A stretch of 10,146 nt of DNA from Spirogloea muscicola (taxonomy: Eukaryota > Streptophyta > Zygnematophyceae > Spirogloeales > Spirogloeaceae), in assembly GCA_009602725.1 (NCBI GenBank), contig WELB01000031.1, positions 101,263 to 111,408 on the forward strand, given 5' to 3'. This document shows positions 6,079 to 10,146 of this stretch, piece by piece. Both the position numbers and the translations under genes were made by a program. Within the stretch, counting starts at the first letter, position 1. Every line of letters starts with the position of its first letter. The notes beneath the pieces were generated by a model that made no database searches, was not told the DNA's origin, and was given only the letters and a program-made list of their open reading frames with translations.

Positions 6079-6161
6079 TGTTCAAAGCCAAAGAAAGAAG
6101 TGCCGGAAAAGGACTACACTACAAATTGCAAGACGCTGCAGAGGGAGATGCAGATGGATGC
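6015..6161 (-). mobile_element. LINE copy D: 3' UTR and hairpin tail
   Basis: Downstream of the TRGY stop (6162-6164) the minus strand has the same 3' UTR as copy 2, including CTTTCTTTGGCTTTGAACAT, GTCCATTCGTTTTGGG, the hairpin at 6043-6062 and an end near GGGTACTTTCTC. It supplies the 3' boundary of the longest LINE copy here. Confidence 0.8.
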
Positions 6162-6643
6162 TCAGTAGCCACGTGTGAGCAACAGCAGATCAGAGTAACT
6201 CGGAGCAGGAAAAGCGGCACTCTGCCGAGACCCGGAAGCAGCAGCCATAGCACGGCCAGCGCGCGCGTGGACCGCATGAGCCAAAGAACGCTGTATGGAG
6301 ACTGCCAGCCTCATCCGAAAGACCTGCGCGAGGGAGCCGGCAGCATTGAAGCCTGGCGAACCGTGCCGCCGCTCGATGGCCTCCCGGGCAAGCTGCTGGA
6401 GGAGATCCAACCAGCCACTGCCAAAGGCCCCGTGTACGTCAATGGCCAGTGCCGCGAAGGCATCGCCTGGAGGGTGGTCAGAGTACTTGCGCTCTTACTC
6501 CGAGCTGCCAAAGCGACCATGTGCCCGGCGAGCGTCGCGGACTTGACAGGGTAAGCGGAGTCGACGCAATCTGCAGTCACCACATCTGCGATGATATCAG
6601 GACCTCCTCCGGGTGGGATGGCAACTAGGTCCGCGCGGCGGTG
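6162..6643 (-). pseudogene. LINE copy D: restriction-like endonuclease and C-terminal extension, frameshifted
   Basis: From 6643 leftward one frame reads HRRADLVAIPPGGG, then DIIADVVTADCVDSAYPVKS and AARSK. This matches the R-x-x-D...D-V-V core of RLE domains, which nick target DNA before target-primed reverse transcription. A single missing base near 6493 (CGCTC-TTACT here, CGCTCCTTACT at 3739) shifts the frame. DNA identity with copy 2 continues, and the last frame carries LLQQLAREAIERRHGSPGFN, GSLAQVFRMRLAVSIQRSLA and TRGY-stop at 6162. Upstream, an indel separates this frame from the connection region ending near 6625. Confidence 0.85.
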
Positions 6644-7100
6644 TGAAGCTGTCCGTCGGCGCCCCGCTGGATGGGCACCATTGTCGTGTTTTCCACTGCT
6701 ACCTTGTAGCCGGCCTCCAGGAACACACCCTGCATGGGGTCTGGCAGGAGGTCGTGTGTACCGGTCCGCTCGCCCCCGTGCACGCAGCGGAGCATTTGGG
6801 CAGCCAGCGCCGCAGGGTCATCGTGGCGGGCACCACACTCGCTCTGCTGGACCCCGACGAGGCAGGGAGGGAGGAGGCCCAGGAGCCGGTGGACCGCCGT
6901 CCTGAAAACCTTGTCTGGGATTGTGAGCGCCGCGTAGATGGGGAGCGCTGACAACCACGCCGCCGCCCCGGGGGAGGAGGCGGAAAGGATCCGGGCGCGG
7001 CCTCGAAGGTCGTGCGGCGGAAGGAGCTCCACCACCTGGTCATAGGCCGCTTTGTCCACCAGCGCAGTGAAGCGGGCCTGGGCATGTCGGGGGTGTGCGC
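6644..7100 (-). pseudogene. LINE copy D: connection region and degraded CCHC knuckle
   Basis: From 7100 leftward the frame reads HPRHAQARFTALVDKAAYDQ, SPGAAAWLSALPIYAALTIP, FRTAVHRLLGLLPPCLVGVQ, then SECG...QMLRC. Copy 1 has CECG...HMLRC at the same place, so the first Cys and the His of the C-x-C...H...C knuckle are lost here. It ends in AGYKVAVENTTMVPIQRGAD, which in intact relatives leads into the endonuclease; the frame then stops near 6625. It is the direct continuation of the reverse transcriptase at 7240-8205, split from it by the insertion at 7101-7239. Confidence 0.85.
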
Positions 7101-7239
7101 GAAGAAAGAAAGTGCTCGCCCACTGAGGATAGGGGCTGGAAAGGCCAGCCAAGGAAAAGAATGAATAGAGTACGAGAAGGGGGCCAGGGGAAGCGCTAAG
7201 AAAAACAAGCACACAAAGAAACAAAGCAGCTACGAATCA
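7101..7239 (-). mobile_element. Subfamily C short hairpin element inserted in the LINE coding region
   Basis: This 139-bp block lies between two adjacent parts of LINE copy D. Read leftward it begins TGATTCGTAGCTGCTTTGTT, contains TTTTTCTTAGCGCTTCCCCT, GGCCCCCTTCTCGTAC and the hairpin at 7132-7150, and ends GTGCTTTCTTTC-like (GAGCACTTTCTTTCTTC). It closely matches 2585-2756 and 9955-10073. No clear target-site duplication is visible. The same left junction (ACTGAG|TG) recurs near 10073. A GT...AG intron reading is possible but was not preferred. Confidence 0.7.
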
Positions 7240-8205
7240 CTCAGTAACCTCTGCTAAGCAGCCGCAGATTAGAGATGCTAGGCTCCTGGAAGCGGGTCCC
7301 GCGCGAGGTCGCCAAACGGAACGACCTGCTTCGACATGTCGGGGTGGGCCGCCAGGAGCCCGTCGCGGGCAGCGTGAAGAGCAGCCTGGAAGGGCAACGA
7401 GCCACTGTCTACTTCCGCTACCACCCGCTCCGCGGATGCCGTGAGCTTGGAACCGCTGGCAGAGGGGGGCAGCGACCTGGGCCCAGCTGCCCAGGTAGGC
7501 GGCCTCGCAGGCGCGGGCGACTGGGCGGCAGCCCAAACCGCCGCGGCTAATGGGTAGGCTAGCCTGGAGCAGCGCGGCTGGCGTGGTTAGGAAACCGGAG
7601 TGCTGGAGGAGAGTGGCAGCGCTTGCCAGGATGCCAAAGTCAAAAGCCGCGTACGCCGCCTTCACCGCCGGGAAGGAGGGAGGACGCGGGCCAAGTAGTG
7701 CGGACGCTGGGCAATGCACCTTGTCAACATAACGGTCGCCAGCTGCATGTCTTGCAGCGTGTGGAGACGGTCCGCCGGCCGGAGGTGGTCCAGCAGTCGT
7801 GCCTGGAGCTGCTCCACCACAAAGGCTGGGGAGCCTAAGGGGGCGCCGAAGAGGGTGAAGCCCCCGGATGGTATCTGGCAGCCCGAGGGAAGGCGCAGGT
7901 GGGCCTAGCAGGCTCTGGGGAGACCAAGCACTGCATTTCGCTGCGCGGATGCCCAGGCCGATCGCGCCCAGCTGCACTTCGAGGGTGGCAAAGACAAACG
8001 CGACATCGTCTGGCGGCCCCACCAACGTGGTGTCATCCGCGTACGTAGGGGCGAGAACGCCCGGGTGAGCCAAACAGTGGAACATTGAGAACAGCAGCCC
8101 ACTGGCAGGGGTTTGGCAGCCTGGTGGTAAGTGGAGGTTGGTGGGGAGACCGCGAGGGGACCACTTCTTGGAGGGGCAAAGCTGCAGGTCCATTATGCTC
8201 AATAC
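7240..8205 (-). pseudogene. LINE copy D: reverse transcriptase palm and thumb (YADD)
   Basis: The catalytic motif YADD is encoded at 8032-8043 in LAPTYADDTTLVGPPDD, preceded by a decayed GVQQGDP-like segment (GCQTPASGLLFSMFH) and followed by GLGIRAAKCSAWSP. At the C run 7861-7865 the frame shifts to GFTLFGAPLGSPAFVVEQLQ...LARVLPPS, the palm/thumb boundary region. It shifts back near 7680 to AAYAAFDFGILASAATLLQH, ASLPISRGGLGCRPVARACE and AAYLGSWAQVAAPL, a motif common in algal and oomycete LINEs. The reading ends LASLICGCLAEVTE at 7240. The N-terminal fingers are missing, so the copy is 5'-truncated near 8205. It is not functional. Confidence 0.9.
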
Positions 8206-8232
8206 GTGTTCCAGCTAGGGGGTAGGCCGCCA

Positions 8233-8652
8233 TCACTTCTGACGGTGCGCCAACATGGGTGTCATCGGCGTATCCGTCGAAAAGCCATCTGGAAGGGCCT
8301 CCAGACAGTAGTCGGGGTGAATTTCTGTGCCGTCCTGATCCCTATACACGCAGTTAGGGGTTAGTACGTCCTTATTGAGGTCAGACCTAGGGGGTTTAGG
8401 AAATACACCCCTACACAGTTGAACGCCAGCGCACACGGAGCGCACACGTGCATCACATAGCACAGCGGAAGTCTTACCCTGAGTCACCGCCAAAAGGCGG
8501 CGACTCCACAGAGGGTCTTTAGTAGCTGTCCCCGGATGGGGCGCAACCATGCCACTCGCGGAGAGCCGGCGATGTCCGCCGCGACGAGCTACGGCGATGG
8601 GCTGGGCAGCAGACGGCAGCAGCAGGGCTGGGGCGGCGGCTGCGGCAGGCAA
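8233..8652 (-). CDS. Uncharacterised ORF upstream of the LINE reverse transcriptase, likely a fragment
   Basis: The minus frame is open for about 140 codons. The first ATG is about 33 codons in (near 8554-8556). It has an Ala/Pro/Leu-rich start, then GRGVFPKPP-like and NCVYRDQDGTEIHPDYCLEA, and stops at 8233. Codon choice is more balanced than in GC-rich shadow frames. No domain is recognised. It ends about 30 bp before the LINE remnant on the same strand, so it could be the target gene, another repeat, or an upstream LINE part. None can be shown. Confidence 0.25.
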   Translation of the reverse strand: MPAAAAAPALLLPSAAQPIAVARRGGHRRLSASGMVAPHPGTATKDPLWSRRLLAVTQGKTSAVLCDARVRSVCAGVQLCRGVFPKPPRSDLNKDVLTPNCVYRDQDGTEIHPDYCLEALPDGFSTDTPMTPMLAHRQK

Positions 8653-8816
8653 GCAGGGCTGTGCCTTTCTCTGGGCGTCACTGGTCCGACTGAGGAGTCT
8701 GGCCTCGGCCTATACTTACAGCGTTCCACCTGCCACCCCTTCCCCGAGAGTGTGACGAGGGTAGCCCCAAGGTCCGGCCCTCGGAGGAACGGACCCGCAT
8801 AATGGGGACACGACTG

Positions 8817-8945
8817 GCGCGTGACGCGCAAGGTGCGGGCTCGCGTGGCGCGAGCCTGACGAAATGGTATACGAGTCCTGGGGACTGGCGCGTGCTGCGC
8901 GTGACTGGGATGTGAAGCGCGTGACGGGCGTGTGGCGCGCGTGAA
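8817..8945. repeat. Imperfect GCGCGTG-rich repeat region
   Basis: GCGCGTGAC or close variants (GGCGCGTG, CTGCGCGTGAC, AGCGCGTGACG, GGCGCGCGTGA) occur about seven times in 130 bp. Alternating purine-pyrimidine runs give Z-DNA potential. At 8838-8856 there is a perfect 8-bp stem hairpin (GGCTCGCG-TGG-CGCGAGCC). Overlapping minus frames give His/Arg/Ala-rich peptides that look like translations of the repeat. Confidence 0.6.
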
Positions 8946-9167
8946 GCCCTTATCGCAACCGTTCCCCAAACAGGAGGGACGTTACACTCCGGGTCGGTTG
9001 TCGAAGTGTTTCGGATGCGCCTGACCATCTCCCTGCAGAGGTCCCCTTGCCTTCGCCGTCCACGTGCGTGCAGGTCGCGCCTTGGCTGCTGCTTCCGGTT
9101 TCCGTCAGGGCGACGTCTGACCACCCTCTAGCTAGTCCAACCTCCATTAACTCTCCCCTCCGTCATT
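8946..9167. other. Interval with no recognised gene
   Basis: Minus frames are open across this stretch (for example SVTSLLFGERLR, and VHARG-like text), but no domain, splice border or repeat match supports a gene. Confidence 0.35.
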
Positions 9168-9275
9168 TGGCCCCTTCGAACCTTTGTCAATTCTTGTCGG
9201 GCTGGCTTTTCACAGCCCTTGCCCCCATTGGGCCACTTCTTTCAGCCACCAGTCAATCTGGCCGCGCTTTCTTCC
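9168..9275 (+). mobile_element. Short hairpin element, plus orientation (composite of A-like hairpin and B tail)
   Basis: It starts TGGCCCCTTCGAACCTTTGT, has the hairpin GGGCTG/CAGCCC (9199-9217) and a CCCCCATTGGG segment, then the B tail CAGCCACCAGTCAATCTGG and CCGCGCTTTCTTC end (9275). It is one of the longest plus-strand copies and shows the A-type and B-type 3' parts joined in series. Confidence 0.65.
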
Positions 9276-9347
9276 ATATACTGACTAGAGGTCACTGAGA
9301 GCCTACTTGCTGACGTCTTTGCGTTTTGTATCTTGCTTCTTGTTCTA

Positions 9348-9430
9348 TGGCCCCTTCGAACCTTAGTCAATTCTTTTCGGGCTGGCTTTTCACAGCCCTT
9401 GCCCCCATTGAGAGTGCTACTTCTCTTCTT
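9348..9430 (+). mobile_element. Short hairpin element, plus orientation, second of a direct pair
   Basis: Positions 9348-9410 repeat 9168-9230 with two substitutions over 63 bp, exactly 180 bp downstream. The sequence then diverges into GAGAGTGCTACTTCTCTTCT, an A-type tail ending in a CTT-rich run. The pair therefore has a common 5' part and different 3' tails. Confidence 0.65.
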
Positions 9431-9457
9431 CTTGTGCCATCCGGCCCTTTCAGACTT

Positions 9458-9490
9458 AGAGAAGAGGGGCTGGCAAAGACCAGCCCTAAG
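9458..9490 (-). repeat. Isolated hairpin unit
   Basis: GAAGAGGGGCTGGCAAAGAC followed by CAGCCC forms a 7-bp stem (GGGCTGG/CCAGCCC). It is adjacent to the plus-oriented unit starting at 9502, in the opposite orientation. Confidence 0.55.
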
Positions 9491-9501
9491 CCTTTCAGAC
9501 T

Positions 9502-9666
9502 TTGTCCATTCGTTTGGGCTGGCCTCTCTCTCTTCTTCTTCTTCTCACAGCCCTTGCCCCCAATAGAAGAAAATGCTCGCCCATAGAGAAGAGGGGCTGG
9601 CAAAGAAAGAAGTGCTCGCCTACAGGGAAGAGGGGCTGGCAAAGCCAGCCTAAACAGAATGGACAA
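9502..9666. mobile_element. 165-bp element bounded by inverted TTGTCCATTC ends, with internal 39-bp tandem duplication
   Basis: The left end TTGTCCATTCGTTTGGGCTG and the right end, in reverse, TTGTCCATTCTGTTTAGGCTG are inverted copies. Inside, a CTT/CTCTCT expansion (9524-9546) enlarges the left hairpin loop. AAGAAAATGCTCGCCCATAG...GGGGCTGGCAAAG is repeated in tandem (about 9567-9605 and 9606-9644). The right unit also serves as the hairpin tail of LINE copy E. Confidence 0.6.
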
Positions 9667-9957
9667 TGTCCAAAGCCAAAGAAAGAGGTGCCGAAAAAGG
9701 ACTACACGACTAAACACGACAACGCACCAGGGGAGCTCAGTCCCGCGAGTGAGCAACATCAGGTCGGAGTAGCTCGTTGCCGGGAAGGAGGCACTCCGCC
9801 GAGACCTGGAGGCGGCGGCCAGAGCACGTCCTGCGTGCGTGTGGACTGCTTGGGCACTCCGGCTCCTTCAGACCTTGTCCATTCCTTTGGGCTGGCCTTT
9901 CCCAGCCACCAGTCACCGTAGCCGCGCTTTCTTCGTGGGCAAGGGAGCGTTGGAGAA
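9667..9957 (-). pseudogene. LINE copy E: 5'-truncated C-terminal extension and 3' UTR, split by a short element
   Basis: From 9957 leftward the translation begins LQRSLAH, is interrupted by the short element at 9857-9935, and resumes at HARRTCSGRRLQVSAECLLP, ending in a stop at 9737-9739. It aligns with LQRSLAHAVHARAGRAMAAA of copy 2. A frame change gives SRD-stop in place of TRGY-stop. The 3' UTR carries CTTTCTTTGGCTTTGGACAT and the palindrome GGACATTGTCC (9661-9671). The copy starts exactly at the hairpin tail end of the subfamily C element at 9958. Confidence 0.75.
9851..9941 (+). mobile_element. Short hairpin retroposon (subfamily B), plus orientation, with 6-bp target-site duplication
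   Basis: A 79-bp block (9857-9935) is flanked by TGGGCA at 9851-9856 and 9936-9941. It runs CTCCGGCTCCTTCAGACCTT, GTCCATTCCTTTGGGCTGG, hairpin (9889-9907), CCACCAGTCACCGTAG, and ends CGCGCTTTCTTCG. Removing the block plus one repeat gives GTGGACTGCTTGGGCAAGGGAGCG, which aligns base for base with GTGGACCGCATGAGCCAAAGAGCG of LINE copy 2 (read as separate short segments). This is the clearest insertion in the window. Confidence 0.8.
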
Positions 9958-10073
9958 AGTGCTCGCCCATTGAGAATAGGGGCTGGAACAACTAGCCCGA
10001 AAAAGAATGAACAGAGTACGAGAAGGGGGCCAGGGGAAGCGCTAAGTAACAGAAACAAAGCTGCTACGAGACA
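9955..10073 (-). mobile_element. Subfamily C short hairpin element, third copy
   Basis: Read leftward, TGTCTCGTAGCAGCTTTGTT, TTAGCGCTTCCCCTGGCCCC, CTTCTCGTACTCTGTTCATT, a hairpin with a mismatched stem (9979-9998), and the end GGCGAGCACTTTCTCC. Its 5' flank matches that of the copy at 7101-7239, while its 3' flank is a different part of the LINE. Confidence 0.7.
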
Positions 10074-10146
10074 CTCAGTAACCCTGCTAAGCAGCCGCAG
10101 ATCAGAGATGCTGGGCTCCTGGAAGTGGGTCCCCTGGCCAGAGCCA
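10074..10146 (-). pseudogene. LINE copy F: fragment of the reverse transcriptase thumb/connection region, runs off the window
   Basis: The minus translation RGPTSRSPASLICGCLAG matches RGPASRSLASLICGCLAE of LINE copy D just upstream of its subfamily C insertion. DNA identity is high over about 70 bp. A one-base difference (CAGG against CAGAGG) shifts the end. It continues beyond 10146. Confidence 0.75.

Noticed and set aside
5907-6554. A 215-codon plus-strand ORF
   Set aside because: It runs antisense through the LINE 3' UTR and endonuclease coding region, whose minus-strand translation is conserved between copies.
7101-7239. Definite introner-type spliceosomal intron
   Set aside because: Donor and acceptor choices are ambiguous, and the copy at 2585-2756 lacks the same donor; kept only as a testable idea.
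9367-9759. Leucine-rich minus-strand ORF resembling a membrane protein
   Set aside because: It is generated by hairpin units and CTT-rich runs; no consistent protein is conserved between copies.
1250-10010. CRISPR array or bacterial palindromic repeats
   Set aside because: Repeats are irregularly spaced, in both orientations, diverged and tied to LINE 3' ends; the rest of the sequence is eukaryotic.
1-10146. rRNA or tRNA genes
   Set aside because: No conserved rRNA segment or tRNA cloverleaf was recognised on either strand by eye.

Overview
The window reads as nuclear DNA of a eukaryote, most likely a green-lineage microalga with a large, repeat-rich genome. The reasons are a TTTAGGG-type (plant/algal) telomere-like stretch near the left end, GCC/CGG-driven alanine and glycine runs, splice-like signals, no bacterial-style gene packing, and a dense nest of non-LTR retrotransposon fragments. 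The species cannot be named from the sequence.

Layout. Positions 76-342 (minus) hold the first coding segment of a probable TFIIB-family factor, closest to the BRF1 zinc ribbon by eye. From 418 to 1396 there are two truncated copies of one LINE (non-LTR retrotransposon) on the minus strand, one carrying a short insertion. Positions 1397-2340 have lower GC and contain four open, splice-bounded minus-strand segments that may be exons of an unrecognised host gene. From 2585 to 4059 there is a 160-bp short element, then two more LINE copies joined head to tail, an internal duplication and a short inverted-repeat element. Positions 4060-5890 hold a purine tract, one plausible GC-rich plus-strand ORF (4409-4846) and otherwise nothing recognised. 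From about 8205 down to 6015 (minus) lies the longest LINE copy: reverse transcriptase with YADD, thumb, connection region, degraded CCHC knuckle, restriction-like endonuclease and 3' tail, broken by frameshifts and by a short-element insertion. Positions 8233-9167 hold an uncharacterised ORF and a GCGCGTG-rich stretch. Positions 9168-10146 are a mosaic of short hairpin elements in both orientations and a further LINE 3' end.

How it fits together. All LINE copies are on the minus strand, share a conserved C-terminal extension usually ending TRGY-stop, and have a 3' UTR with a strong hairpin (GGGCTGGC-loop-GCCAGCCC) ending near CACTTTCTTC. About 19 copies of that hairpin are scattered here in both orientations. 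Most lack LINE coding sequence. Two interrupt LINE coding sequence, are flanked by short direct duplications (TCCGA; TGGGCA), have a constant 3' end and variable 5' ends. The simplest reading is a family of very short (about 60-160 bp) non-autonomous retroposons that use the LINE machinery through a shared hairpin tail. This is the most interesting feature of the window.
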